Below, piece after piece: positions 1 through 14,700 of a stretch of DNA of 64,000 bases. The stretch covers positions 55,610,966 to 55,674,965 of the forward strand of contig OW804094.1 of assembly GCA_942159475.1 (NCBI GenBank), given 5' to 3'. The position numbers were made by a program, and so were the translations under genes. Below the pieces are notes generated by a model. The model ran no database searches, was not told where the DNA came from, and worked only from the letters and a program-made list of their open reading frames with translations. Within the stretch, counting starts at the first letter, position 1. Every line of letters begins with the position of its first letter. This stretch comes from Sthenelais limicola. Lineage: Eukaryota; Annelida; Polychaeta; Phyllodocida; Sigalionidae.

Positions 1-118
1 CTTCGCCTTCTATTTCACCTCCTTCTCTTTCTCTTCCTCCTCCTCCTTTTTCTCGTCCTCTTTTTCTTTCTCTCTTTCTTCCGCTCTTTCCACCTCTTCC
101 TTCTCCTTCTCGTCCTAC
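1..118. repeat. Pyrimidine-rich (CTT/CCT) tract
   Basis: Almost pure C/T on the + strand, as irregular CTT, CCT and CTC units. Similar tracts recur at 13,168-13,230, 15,326-15,505, 22,787-23,262, 57,645-57,835 and 62,540-62,695. Low-complexity DNA; the arginine/lysine-rich open frame on the opposite strand is a by-product of composition. Confidence 0.9.
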
Positions 119-704
119 TGTGTACGTTGCTCTGCTCTAATGGTTTTCGCTGCCCTGGAAAATGTAATGTCATTGACGCTATAAGTCCTAATGGCTCTCC
201 CGGCACTGGAAAATAACATCGGGATTCGGATAGATTTTATCATCTGTAGAAATAATCGCTGTTGTATGAGATTAACTTAGCTTCTTATGCATTTATTTGA
301 TTTAGATGGTCCATTTTTAAGCTTTGAAAGGCATGAGGCTGAGGCAAGAAGCACTGATGAGTTCAGGAGAATGATGTCGAGATAATATCATGCCACTGTG
401 AAGGCTCAGATATGTTTTTCTCTGTCCGCCTCTTCACATTCTTTACATCGCCGAAAACGTCATTTATTGCGTTAATTTCTACTTATTGATACATTATGTT
501 CATACTTATATTTATACTAAAAAAGTGTATTTAAATACTGTAAACGTATTAATGTTGCAGTATTATTTCCGCTATTTTAGGCGAACGAAAAGGTGCGAAA
601 GTACTTCGTGCATGGAAATTTATCAGTGCGGGAAAAAAAATACGTTTACAGTATTCGAAACATCGCTCATATAGTTTAGCGCCCTATTCCTTGAGAGTAA
701 AGGG

Positions 705-1283
705 GGTGGACAGACCACATGTATTGACCACCCGGCCCCCCCACTCAGTATATTAGATAGACACATAGGCTTGTTCCCTAATTTCAAAAACACCCCCTTA
801 TCTCCGGAAATAGCATCAATTTTAGACCCCCCTTTTCAAGGATTTGGATGGCTTTTCCCCGTTTTTCTACCCCTTATCTCCGGAAAGAGTAGAAATATCT
901 GAACTCTCCCAAAACACGCCACTTATCTCCGGATGTATTAGAATGACAAGGGAGGGGGACAAGGGAGGTTGACAAGGGAGGGGGACATTATTTCGAACCT
1001 CGGTTATAGATTATGCAAGGTCTAATATTTATGTATGACTTCGAGTTTTAGACTGGCTTTAAACATCCCTTTTTCTCCCTTTTCTCTGGGCCATTCAGTA
1101 CACCCCTTTTTCTGTTTTTCTCCGGGTCCACCACTAAAATACACCCCTTTTTTCAAGATTCTCTGGCCGGAGACAGCTGCTCCAAAAGTACCCCTTTTCC
1201 GGAGAAATCGGGAAGGCGGGTGCGGTCCATATCACCACTGAGTGGGGGGCCGGGATTGACCATTAAATTCACCGTCCACCGCC
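705..1283. repeat. Inverted-repeat (MITE-like) unit with CTCCGG sub-repeats
   Basis: A segment around 718-745 (ending CCGGCCCCCCACTCAG) reappears reverse-complemented at 1,236-1,262, so the unit is bounded by imperfect ~45-bp inverted repeats. Inside, a short motif of the form CCCCTTATCTCCGGA recurs at about 795, 860 and 910, and similar CTTTTTCTCCGG strings occur near 1,100-1,200. No coding capacity. A related pattern (CCCCTTTTTC followed by AAAACGCTGAC) lies at 8,075-8,240. No clear target-site duplication, so the class is open. Confidence 0.5.
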
Positions 1284-1328
1284 TCTGCCGATAGACCAGA
1301 ACGGGATTAGAGATCTGATCTCCTATTA

Positions 1329-1510
1329 CTGCTAAGACAGGAGGAACTATCATAAAAATTTGGTCAAGGGGGCAGAGCCATGCCATGGTCCAGCTGTTCT
1401 TTTATGAGGGTTTTAACAGATTAACAAGAACTAATGGTCATTCCCTCTTCCACTCCTCGAGATCAGAGAGAAAACACCGGTGTCTAATTAACCTGTCATA
1501 AACTATATCG
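1329..1510 (+). repeat. Dispersed repeat family R2, copy 1
   Basis: This ~180-bp segment (landmarks ACAGGAGGAACT, CCAGCTGTTC, AATTAACCTGTCAT) has a clear homologue in the same orientation at 22,587-22,766. Differences are scattered, so the copies are old. No coding frame is conserved between them. Class unknown. Confidence 0.6.
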
Positions 1511-2679
1511 AGCAATGCGCTCGATTTCTCTTGTTCTAGGTACAACAGTGTCCTTTGTCTTCTGTCATATAAGATGACATGAAAAAAAGATAAGAATAAT
1601 TTAATACCGGTATCACTATATATGTACCAGTTATTCGTCCATTTCTCATTACTCAGTTTTTGGAATAGAAGTGGAAGTATTATCTCCTGAAGCATCTTTG
1701 GGTATGTAGCCGAGGTCTTGTCTCCTGACAAATCAGTATAAGGACTAACTATTAAGGACTCATGAATGGATGATCGCAGTTCTAAATATATGCAAAGGAT
1801 GTTCCCCTCTACAAGCACCTAATTAGCTAACCAGCATATTATTTCCTCATGGCTTATTGTCTATATTGATATAATGGTTGGGTTTCTCATAGCAGCTGCA
1901 TTATAGCTCCAAGTCAAGACTTTCCATGGCAATGTGCCTTTTTTTGGTATGTTATGCTTGAAGAGGAATTTTTTGAATTTGTGAGCGCGTGCCAGTTGTA
2001 TTTATATGAGATTCTTTTTAAAAAAGGCTTTTGAAATTGAAATTTTTCAATCAGTATGTTTCATGTCTCGCATTTTAAAAAGTATGTAAATAATAAAATG
2101 GCAAATATTGTCGGATACTGTGTATCCCTACTCTTGATTGTGTTAGTCGTGGGTGCACACAATTTTAGGTTGATTTGAAGACGGGTGTTTTGCGATGTAA
2201 ACGCTGATGACCTATGTTTGACTAATTTCCATCATATAATCGCTGAATGTGTCTTTAGCTGTATAAGTATAGCTAACACTTGCAATGGATTGCTTTTAGC
2301 AAATTACCTTTCTTAAGATGGCAAAATATAGGCCATTGAATTAAAAGAGAACCCCCGTCACATTAATCAAGTATAACTAATTAACATCAAGCTACCAGAG
2401 TAAATTGACATTTTGTTAATCAAATTTCGAGAAAAAATATTGACGTTGTTTGTGATTGGATTCTTAAAGATTGTTATATTATGCACATCTATATGGACCC
2501 GGGCCTCCTTCATTCTGCAAACGAGAGAACGAGATACTCTTTTCACTTATACTCTAATGCATGAATAATCTGTTACACATTCAAGTGCTCTCCTGCTAAA
2601 ATTAAAACATTCACCATAATGATATAACACCCCTTCAATATGTTTCACGTTTAAGTAAATTTATATTTTTAACACCTAG

Positions 2680-2736
2680 GTCAAACAAGCTTCGGTCGAG
2701 GGATTTGTGGCGTGAACGATGACACAGTCTGCGTTG
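2680..2736 (+). CDS. WDR54: WDR54 exon (first one visible)
   Basis: Preceded by a T-rich stretch and CCTAG acceptor and followed by GTAGGT. It encodes the end of one propeller blade (SFGRGICGVNDDTVCVG). Two bases at its start complete a codon from an unseen upstream exon, so this is not the first coding exon. Confidence 0.85.
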
Positions 2737-5700
2737 GTAGGTCCAATGATTTTTTTGTTTTGTCACTTTGGTGTCTTATCTATCTGGGTGTCTGCCCGTC
2801 TTTTTCTATTTATTCTAAAAGGTTCCATGCACATTTTATGATCTTAAAGCTATCTAACCACACTACCTGTAATTTGATGGATTTATATCTAGACAGTGTG
2901 CTTCATTACAAGCTCTTGTTACATTACATTATTAATTTTAACATGTCATCATTGAAATTTATACCTTGATTTAGGTACCCATGATGGCAGCATCCTTGTG
3001 TTCAACATCCCTTCCCGTGGCAGTAACATAACCTTAGTAAGCACACTGCAAGGTAATAAGATCACTGCAGATTCTTTCTTAAACGTTTTTCTCGTGCGCT
3101 GCTCATCTTGTACGTCCTCCGGACATCCATGGGAATGGTATCAGCTTGATGAGAAGCGACCGACCCGCCCTCTGTGAAGAGGCGGATAAGCCCACTTCCG
3201 AAATTCCTTATGTCGCCCAACCCATCAGTGTCATCTCCCATCTAAGAACACCTGGATTTATGGCCGTGTTTTCCATGTTTTCCCATGTAATTTGCGAACT
3301 ATAGTTAGGCTTAATGGAAACTTGCCTGGTTAGGTGGCCTTTTTGTGGGAGGAAGTATATCATTTATGCTAGACCACCCCCGATTTGAAAACATTCATTA
3401 TTGGCAATATCGCGTGACCATTCCGTTGAATCCCTTATTCCGTCCTGTATCCGGAAGTGGTGTTTGGCACAACATAACCTGCAAATGGGATATATTTGAA
3501 ATGGATAGCGGTAGCGCCCTGCTTGCACCCTTGTGGCGAGACAGGGCAGTTAAGACACTGAAACAAATGCAATTTTTAAGGTAGGAGCAGGGCAGGTGGT
3601 GGGCATTGTCATTGAAAAAGAGAAAGACGGTAACTATAAGAACAAAAACAGAAAAGAAAATAATATCCTGTATCGACCTAGCGGGCACAATTTCTGGACA
3701 TCTCAATAGGTGCCAAAGTAGATCCCTTCATCCTCTTTTATGATTTAACACTTTGGTACTCATGAAAATTATCACCAAGTAGAAAGCATAGAATATTTTC
3801 CTGCGGCACCAAGCATAATTTGCCTGTGCAAAGTCTTTGAACTGCTGCCAATACTTGACCTTGGGAAGGCAAGGTAGATGTGCTGACACCTAATACCATA
3901 TGCTAACCTGGCAGACAGTAGTACATATGCGGTCACATTCATCCTTGATTAGATTAATTACACTAATTATTTGTGGATCATACTTTCTGTGTACACGTCT
4001 ACTCTGATGCATATGAATAACGTTCACCAGAGTCTCCTTTTGGTCACATCTGAACTGCATGACTACGGCAGTTTGGGACATATATGAGACTCAGCCATCG
4101 AAATGCTGTCAATTGGTACTTGCATCCCATCAAGTATTACATTACAATAAAAATATGAAGTGGGTACGCCCATCTCTACGGTACGATAAAGCAAACCACT
4201 CTCCCATACAGGCCCCAGGCCAATGGATCCGATTAGCTTAACGCTTTAATCAAGTATTAGTGGAACAGCTCTCATGGGATTCGTACATTCTGTGTGTAGC
4301 CAGTACATATAATAAATTATAATACCATACACACGAGTATGGGGTGTACACCATATTCAGTGTTATTCGGAACTGAGTTGTGCACACCAGCTGACCTAAT
4401 ACCTTGTGATGGTCTTGACTTTCCCTTCGGGTCAGGCTTCATTGAGGATCTTCATAGCAAGCTCAGAAAGTCACACGAGTATGTGCGATTGACTCTGATG
4501 ACGAGTGCGGTAGCCCAAAAGCGAAGTGGAGTGGAGACTTTATGAAATCAGTCTTGGAACTGTCAGCAGACGATATGTTGGACAGGGTTGGATACAGCTC
4601 CTGAGAATAGGAGACTGAAAGCCGTACGGGAGATGTGCTTTCATTTGAGAAGGGCAAGGTTGTGGCAGGTCAAGAGCTAGCTGAGGTCATAGAGAAGGGG
4701 CTTAACTGGGAAGTGCGAATTGTGAATAGGCGTGGCCGACCACCAAAGCCCAGCGGGGGCTAGGGGTGGGTCCAAACCTTGATCAAAGCAGAAAGACAGC
4801 TCAAACTACGGTTATGGCGGGTTTTAGCGGGAACAAGAAAACCACTTGCTCAAGAAAGAACGCGAAAAATGCTAAGCGGGATGCGGGAAGGCCCGATCCC
4901 ATAGAAGCACCTGAGCTTGGTGTTAGAGGTCCCGATAAGCAAGAGGTGAAGAAGTCGGTCAGGTTTGAGGCTAGCTGAAGTTTCGCTCATCAAGATCTAA
5001 TAAATGGCAAAAAGATTGTCTACTAACTCGGCCGTGCGAAAGCATGGGTTAGGGGAAAAGTACACTACGAGAAGTCTTCTGGTCGATACATAGCGAGAGT
5101 GAACTCCTTCTTACAGACCAGCCACTACATGGCAATAGCTGCGTAAGGTTGATAGCTGAAGCTGCTCGTTTGGCTCCAGTAACATGGACAGTACCTTGAT
5201 AGGACTGAAAACTGCCATCTTTGTGTAGATATCACTAACAGTGCCGCCACCTACTGGCAAGTGTATTACCTCCATCTGAATAAAGTAACCAGTTGCTCAT
5301 AAGTTGTCGTTGAGTCATGTTGTACTAGAAGCAGTATTAGCACATGGTACCAGGAGTAAATGAAATAGAAGAGAAATGGACGGAGTAAAACCACCAGAGC
5401 CATTCGTATTTACTGGTGGAAACGTGTCAGAGAGATGGAAAGGCTTCAAAGAGCACTTTGAAATGTATGCTGAGGCCGTGGACGTGACGGGAGAGTCGAG
5501 AAAGACAGCTCTATTCTTAGTTACTGGAGGCGCGGACATACAAGACACTCGTGTTTGCTCCGCAGCAAGCAGGACCGCCGCAGTAAGAAGCTAGATGCCC
5601 TAACGTGTTTTCCCCCATAATTACTTTGAGATCGGCCTCGGCTGAACATTGAGATATATCCCGAAGTGTAACCGCGAGTGAAACGCTTTGCGTGAGGAGT

Positions 5701-8700
5701 AGGAAGAAATAAAATTTGATTGAAATTAAGGCCAGTGTGGAAACTGTGTGACAATTAGTAGTGGAATGACAAACATAAAACATGCATGAGGTGATACAGG
5801 AACTCACTACAATCTGTTGTGGTACTTTAATTAAATCTTGTGACTTTTTGTACTCATTAATCATAATAATATAGTGTATCTGTTCTTCTCTGTACTATGA
5901 CTTCTGCTTGCCCTCAGTGAAGTTGTGCTGCATTTCTTTCTACAGCATACATATTTCTATGTGGGCATGAGCCGTTAGTCTTGATTTATATCATGAGTGA
6001 CACTGGTGTATTCAATTATGGTTTTATGAATTTTTAGGGGAATAACATTTCTAAATAATATGTGTTTTCTCTACAAAAACTCATGCTTGCCCGGTACATT
6101 GTGGGACCCTTCGGTAATATGGATACCAAGGTTGTTGTTTTGGGGTTCTTTTTGTTTTTTTTAATGGATACCACTGTTATTATTTAGGGATCTCTTGGTG
6201 CATGTGATGTATTTAGGGTCATGACCATACTAAAGGCTATGTGTATATACAGCATTGAAGCTGTGAGTGGCAATAGTGTCTGTGTAATATATGTACCGGT
6301 ACCTTAAAGGTCAAGTGTAATGAAAATTGTAAAATCCGAGATAAGGACTGATTTACATGTGTGGTGGTGGTATCGATGGCATCCAGGGTTGAAAATTGGA
6401 AAAAAAATCATTTAATGCCCGTTTTTCACAGCTTTCTTATTAGTACACAAATGGGGCTCAGTTTGCCTTAGTAGAGGGTGTGTATTCGCACCTCACCGCT
6501 GTGACGTCATCCATGTCCAAGCTAAGGCCTGCTTTAGCCTGGCTAAGCATTGTTACCTAGGATTTAGGTGTTAGTTAGAGTTGTATGCCTCAATTTACGG
6601 ATGGCACTAATGAGAATATTGATAATGTTTATATTTGGATCATAACCTATCTAATATTTCAGAATTATTTGAACAAGGTATAGGAAGCATTTGTGTGTAC
6701 ATGTTTTACCCAGAGGCTTAGCGCTGGGTTAGGCTAATTCTTGTGTTGAAGCTTGTAGGGTTGCTAAATTCTGGGTGGTAAACAGGGAAGGGGGAAGTAC
6801 TCGAATTTACGGACCAGTGGACTGGGGAGGTACTGGTCCATACCACTTGGCACTGGTCCGGTCCTCAATTAACAAAATTTACATACAAGAACGTTTCAAT
6901 AAGCATGCAGAAGGTTGTTCATCTCATACGAATGTTTATAATTAAGATGGTGTTTCATAATAATGAATGATAGTATATAACGCCCTCTAAAAGAAAAATC
7001 ATAAACCTCTTTGTAGCCTGAAACGTTGGACCCAATAGCCGCCCCGCTCCCCTAATCAAATCTTTTTTTAAACAAAATTTTATTGAATGAATTCTCCCCC
7101 GGGGGTACTTTAGACCTAGGTTGGATATACCCCCTCCAGTTCCAATGTACCCCCGGGCCCCGGGAGTAAATTATACCCCCATTAGGGTAATTTGTTCCCC
7201 CATCGAAACCAATGAAAATTATAGTAAATGCATAATAGACAGAAGTGAATAGATTTTGGTGATGAATCATTCTGATTTGAGAAAAGTATTTAACTCAGGA
7301 CAGAGTGCTGTTCTCATCACAACCTGCAGCATTTTATAAGATATTAAATTTTAATGTTGAAGAGCAACTAACATGACATAATAATTGTTGACGAATCTTA
7401 ATATGAGGCAAATAATGGAATCAATATAATAGTATAGAATACAGAATTCATTGAAATTGAAGTCCATTTTTTTCATATAGACACCAGATATGACCTTCTC
7501 TCTGTTACACCAGGACAACCATATTTTGAGTCTGGGCAACTACAAATATATGATCAGTTGCCCGGCGAGCAACTGGTCCAAACCAAATTGATTTATTTCC
7601 GTTATATCTTGATGCTATTAATATAGACACTCTTCTCTTCCATCAGTAATATTTTCGAACATCTTTGCACAATATTTAAAAGATATTCAAGGCCTGAAAA
7701 ATGGGCTTTTGGTCGAAGAGCCTGGGAAAGTATTATGCGTCTGGAATCCTGTTAAAACTTTCGAAAGTTCTGTTTCTTACTGTACACTTTCTCCTGGCGC
7801 CCTCTGACACCTTCACTGAGTGACTAACCAAGTAAAAGTTCATCGGTATAATCCTTATTAAATGGTACCAATTTTAGAGCTAAGTTTGACTCCCATTTTC
7901 AGTATTTTGCATGAACAAAACCCCTTCATTTTCATGCATTTTAAGGGTAGACAATGCATTATGTTTTATTGCATTTTGGTACTTGAGAATACTGACCAGT
8001 GCACCCACAGTGGTACTCGCCCCGCCCCGGTCCCCGCACTCATATACAAAAAGTCCACCTATCAGAAAACATACTCTTTTCCACGGATTTAGAGCTGAAA
8101 AAGTACCCCTTTTCCCATGAAAACGCTGACTTTTCAGCCCTAATAAAACACCTCTTTTTTCTGCAAAACGTTGACATTTTTAAGAATTAACCCCTTTTTC
8201 TTAAAAACGCTGACATTTTGAAAGACATAAAATTAACCCCTTTAGTAGTCAATAATTAATTTATTTTCCTACTAAAAATACTCCGTAAATGACTGATAAG
8301 TTATAAACAAGCAATGCACAATAAAACTTAGCCTATAATCAATTGTTCTTTGTACACCATTATGGCCACACTACCCCCGACATTCAATTTACCAGCCCGC
8401 AAATTACCCTAAATTAAAGAAGTTTAAATCATGGAATATAATAATGAACATAGCTTCAGTAAAATAGCTATGATTTGGCAAGGATGACCCTTCCTGTATT
8501 AGACACGGTAGAACTAGTGTGTCTATTGACTAAGCTCACACCTCCCAGTCACGCATGGGCATTGATGACGTCACAGGCCGCTTGACCCGTCCAAGATGGC
8601 TACTCACCCTTGCCGCACTGGGTTGCATTGGCCTCAACAATGGCAGCGCTTAAACACCTCCCACTGGTTTGATTTATTAGGTTGGAAGCTATAACTTTGT

Positions 8701-11700
8701 AGATCGTTTCAAAATATTCCCCCGAATGCATCAACCACCAAATAAAAATCTTTACACTTGACCTTTAAGTTCCAGGTAGTATAATTAATGTGGGTTCTTA
8801 TCAGTTCACCGAATTGTACTATGTATATCTTTGCACCTATATAGGCGCACAAGACACAGGGTTATGAGGTTGCTGTCTTCCATCAGTCTGCATTCGCCGG
8901 GGGTAGCAAACCCCAGCGACCTGCAGACATGCAATTAATGCAGTCACCTTATGGACTGTGGGTATAGGAAACCATAACAAACTAAAAATGAATTGTTAAC
9001 CAGTCATGTTAAATGGTAACTCAATGGAATACCAAGGCCACAGGACCACCTGTCAAATTTGGCTTCAATAATGGTGGGGAGGGAAAAAAAACCCCTACAA
9101 ACTAGTGTAATCCTTCCCCAAACCAAGTAATACAGAGAAATCTTTTATAGCAACATTAGTTATTGCATTTGCAGACTGTGGTTGACCCAAAAATGAAAAA
9201 AAGGTTACTGAAAAGTTTTTATCCAGTGGCAACAATATATTGACCTTGAGATTGAGCCTTGAGACTGATGCAATAGACATTTATATTTAAGTATGGTACC
9301 AGACTCAATGTGTCAGGAAACCAAAGTATAATCAGGGTAGGGAATACCTTTTTGGGAACCGGGCTTGGGGCTCAGGACTCAAAAGTGATTTAAAAGGGCC
9401 TATCTAGTCATTCAGGATAGGGATTCAGAGCCAGATTTAATTTTTCCAGGTATAGGGATTGCAAATAGAAAAACGGGATTGCCAATTGAAAACCTGCAGG
9501 ATTCTGGAAATGGGGCTTATACAAAATGGAAAACGGGATTCAAGAGGGGGTCTTCCCTACCCTGTATAATTACCAATGCAATGGAAGGCAAGAGATGTCT
9601 CTGAATGAAATGACAGAAAGCAGTGCATTCTACTAACTCCTATATCATATAAAAAATATATTGTTGGTTGATGACAACATGCATGCAATAAAAACATGAT
9701 TTGTTGATATGAAATACAGAATGATTGGAAATGAAATGAAAAAATATCTGTTTGTTTGTGATGAAAGACAATACAATCTCCTTTCAATGAAGTCCCAGTT
9801 GGAGGACCCCCAGAACATTAACCTATAAACAAAATGACAAACAAAAGTGCAAAAATGTTCAGTAGGCCTACCATCTTCAAGTGCGAAATTGGTTCAAATG
9901 TTTGACACTAGACGGTCGGCACCCTCCGCTTCTTCCTTGGAAGAAGTCAGAATGACTGTATTTACAATTTCGAACGGTGCACAGACTACTATTGTCCAAC
10001 GAATTTACACTTATACCACATGGTTACTTCTCTGCCTGCATTCAATAATTTCCCCTCTGAGAATGTCTATTGACGCATGGAATACTTAGTTTAGGTCTTT
10101 GCCTACAGCCTAGCGTACTTAGATTGTAGATTCAGGTACTCACGCTTCCACAATTGGTTTTCGTTTCAACCTCCACACTCAACCAACACAGCTACATCCA
10201 CGCCATTATCGCGTTGACCATTCCGATCCCTTGTTCCGTTCCGTACGAGCCGGAAGTCACGTTCACTCTAATCAACGTAACCGGCAAATGGGATTCGAAA
10301 TGGATAGCGCTGTTTATTGACTGAATAAACAGCGCCGAGGCCCGGGTGGGACGTGGGGTGACACGACGGGTAGGTGGAGGGTAATTCGTCGGAAATTTAA
10401 ATATAAAAAAAATCTAAAAGCCTTGAAATATAACCCATTTACTTCCTACAAATAAATATCTTGTGCGGATACTTTCTGGATGGAGATGGATGCGACCTCA
10501 TTCCTCATTGGACAAGCAAGGTCATGGGGTCTGTGACCCAGAAAGATGTATGGCATATGGCTTCTCAGCCCTCTGAGGCTCTGTGTTATGATTGTGTTCT
10601 GTTGTAATGTCTGAATTCCGGCTGAAATTTTGTGTATGTAAATGGCTCATAAAACATTTATTTAAAGCAACTCTACCATTGGTATCATGCTATAAGTCTT
10701 AACGAAAGAATGACAGCTGCTAGCAACTGACAGAAGCAGGCCTGGCTTAGGCTTAGCTTGTTGTGAATGATACTCTATTAGTAAGACTATAGTACATCTC
10801 AGTGGGAGGCTTCCAGTGCCAGAAATTCCGGCCACAAATCTCTTGATTAAAAATCAAATATAACCCCAGAACATCGGTAAGAGACTTATTCTGATCCTTT
10901 ACCTTGCTATGTATGTGATAAGTAATCCTTTACTATGATTAACGGGAGCATGAGCGCTGGATCATTGAAGATTACATGTTGTCAACAAAACTGACACTGA
11001 GTGTAGCGGATGCGTGGCGAGCGAGGCTCGTTCATCGGGAGCTCGTGTGCAAATTGGGTGAAATGGTACTGTTCGTGTACCCATGCCTCCAGTTGTAACG
11101 AGTTTTACCTTTTTAGCGTTTTTTTGCTACAGACACGTACAAACTGTTTCGAGGTGGTTGAGTTGTCCAACTTTATCATTGAAGTGGAAATACAGTAAAA
11201 AAATGCGGGGTTTTATGGGAGGAAATGTGCGAAAGAGACAGAAAGGTAGGGAGGCGTACTGTAGGGCGTAGGACACTATTGGTGTGGCATCGTTCAGAAA
11301 CCTCTTTATAAAGCTGACGCTTTTTGTAAACAAAAACGTGGATGGATGCCGATCGTCCAGATGGTGAGTGGCACCAGGATAGACTATCGTCACAACAAAG
11401 AACTCTTAAAATATAATTAACTAGGATATTGTAGTGTTTGGCGGATAATGAAACTTTAGGCTATTTAAAAAGGCTTCGCCATCCCGCCCACCAACCTCCA
11501 AAATCGTTTGATTTTATTGTTATATCTACGTGCAAAACATTGGCGTCATCGCCCCTGTTTTGCACATCATACGGTGACGCTACCTGGTGGGTGGGTCAGA
11601 AATCATATTCTCCGAGTTTACCCGAACGTATGCCGAGCCTGGTACCGAGGATACCATGTGGTCGTACGCAGGGTAAAATGTCCGTTCATGCTTTAGCATA

Positions 11701-14700
11701 TAGGGGTCGGGAATCAGTTATTTCTCACTTATTATACCAGAAAGACCCTGTTGTATTGGAAGTAACCCAAGTCTATGCATTTTCCATAGGCCTGGAGACA
11801 TTGTTTGGGTCAATTGGAAGTCGGGAAATAAGAGTTTCACACGATCGAACCAGAGTCGAGTTATTAGCTGGCAGTTCTAGATAAAGTGGGCGTGGTTAAA
11901 ATCTTAAGCGGTATGACCTATAGGCCATAAATATGGCCACTTTTGACGCCAAATCGTCAAGAAATTGTTGGTTCATCCACATAACCTTTAATATAAACAA
12001 ACATTTGTGTCATCAATAGTTGATCAACCGATCCTTAAGATGGTTCCAACAGGGGGCGACATCCTACAACACGAAGCACGTTGCTGATGACACCCTCCTG
12101 TGGATGGTGGGCAGGGCATACAAGTGCCCCGTAAGGAGATCCGGTCTTCGCTTGAAACTACCGACTCGTGCCATTTGTGGATCGAGACACATCTGTTGTT
12201 TGAATCAAGCTGTAACCTGTTGCTTTGACCTTTTGTGATCATGAGTTGAATAAAACTTAGTGCAAACGAATCTCATTCGTCTGGTCATCTTGTAGTGACC
12301 CTACACGAACCTGCGGTTCACTACAAATATATTATCTTTAATAATGGTGTAATATGGCCTGAAAATCCCAATCTTACTGTCTGGCGCCACCTAATTTGAT
12401 GCTTTTATATCAGAACAATGGCTACAGTAAATAGGTGGCAGCACTGGAAGTATAGTAGACTCAAGTCATAGGTGGAATGGTTCAGAGCCTCATCGTTCAA
12501 ATCAGACCTGACCAACCAAGTTGTAATAACATCATCGATTACAATGAAAGAATTTTTGAATTGAATTGAATTGAATCGTGAATTTCTTCTCCTTGAAAAA
12601 TATATCAATAACACGACAATAGAAGAAATAAAGAAATAAGTAACAAAGAACTTACTAATATTGGAATAATCAATAAACCAAAGTAATCCAAAGTGTGAAA
12701 AAAGGGAGAGTTCTATTGGACTATCAGTAGAGAAATCGTTTATGGACTATCAGTATCAGTAGAGAAATCGCTCAGAGAATATGTTTAAGCTGTTAATATA
12801 TTTTGATATTTAAAAGCTAAATTATAGTTTCTAAATATCTCCGTTTGAATCTTCCAGGCCATTCTGCAGCTATTTGCGCACTGGAATGTGAGGGCTCCCA
12901 GCTTGTAAGCAGTGATGACCGGGGGAACATCATAGTTTGGGAGGCTAGTGGAGACTCCTTCAGACAGTCTGTCAAAATCTCTGGATCAGGGTGAGCTGTT
13001 TTTATTAACGAAGTACATGTAGATTAGTAGGGTCGGTGTCAGGTCAATTAATGAATTACCATAGATTCGTATGCATTCCAAAAGGTATTTGTTTTGTAAA
13101 ACATTTAGTAGTACATGTTGAACATTTTTATTCCCTGAATATACATTACAATGTAATGTTGTGCAACCCCCTCCACCACCCCCTCTCTCTCTCTCTCTCT
13201 CTTTCATTCTCTCCACCCTCCCTCTCTCAACCGAAATTAACCGTTAATTGTTTCATATCTGATTCTATTGGAACAACGCTTTGTGGATTTCACTTTTCGG
13301 AAAATATACAAACTATAATATAATATTGTAGTGAACTATAATATAATGTAGTGAACTATAATATAATATTGTAGTGAACTACAGGTGATTCTAAAGCAAA
13401 TGGTGACACTAGCTATCCGGCCCTCGATAACCGTCATGCAACCCAACCCAGGTTCGGCAATCTTCTTGATTAAGGGAAAGTAAAACCAGACAACATGGCG
13501 ATACGCGAATTCAATATACACAAAGTACATGAAGAAGTGGTACAGGTGATATGCAATACATTAACAATTGACAACATCATACACATGCTGGTGTAGAAGA
13601 ATAGTTAATAGGTAACCTGTAGATAGGATAAAGCTTTACATTTGAGAGACTCTAAAAACGGAACAGATCCGAAAGGCTTGAGAGGCTGAGCAAGTGTTGC
13701 TACAACCTTGACCTTGAAGGCCGACCCAGTTATATAATAACTAAAACAACAACAACTGAGACTAGACTTGCATCAAACCTCATATCAACTACAATATAAT
13801 ATATACACTAGGTGAACGAAGATATAGCCAGACTATTTTGAACTCCTAAGACAGCATATATTTAAACCCACATAGATTTCCACTGGACGGTTTATTACAC
13901 TTAAAGGCACTACAACAAGAACTCTCAGACTATGAAAAGAACACTGCCATAACCGTCATAATCAATCATAAATCAATTATGTTATATTCAGTAAGTAACT
14001 TTGTCAACTGTTAACTCATTGACTATTGAATATGTATAGATCTACATTTTTGCGGTATCCTTTATAGTTCCTTATAACTCCATTATTTTAAAAAGGGATA
14101 CCCGGAAGATCTCCGCGTAAATGAATACATGGAGAAGGACCATTCCTTTTTAATACTTCATTGATCAGAAATGTAAATGTTTACTGAATAAATGTTTTAT
14201 AATAATAATAGGACACCACTCTGAGAATCGTAGTCCTTGGAGCGTTGTATGATGAGGCAATGTCGTGTTTTTCCCCATTAACTAACAACTCTCAGAATGA
14301 GTCATAGTAAGTTCATCTGCCAACAACGCCTCCTCGATAACAATTAAGTATGGTTCGTTTTTAAGAAAAAAACTCTGGGTCTCTGTGGATATGGAATGGC
14401 ATGCCTTTACTGAGTTGATTGTCTGAGGGAGTAGGGAAGATTGCCATAACCCTATCGACGGGAAGGCGTTTATAAATTGAAAGTGGATGAGGATGGATCT
14501 GGCAGTGGCTGGGGAAAATGGAGTATGGAGCATACTTTAGAAGACTTATTCATTTATCTCGGACATGAATTGTACTATTATCATACAGAATAACATTTGC
14601 CCAGCAACAGGTGTTCTATTAGATTAGGCAGCCATGATAATTTCATAGCTGCATCATTTCATAGGTTTAAAAGAATGAAATAGGCAGCTTATTAAATCAG

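Noticed and set aside
307..390. Possible terminal exon (acceptor TTATTTGATTTAG, then GPFLSFERHEAEARSTDEFR and a stop)
   Set aside because: Coding-like, but only ~26 codons, no family recognised, and it would end a gene just where upstream WDR54 exons should be; too weak to call.
1438..1818. 126-codon - strand frame
   Set aside because: Overlaps repeat R2, with no domain and no splice or start context.
11438..11884. 148-codon frame as a host gene
   Set aside because: Most of it overlaps repeat R1, whose inverted copy at 21,961-22,250 does not keep the frame.
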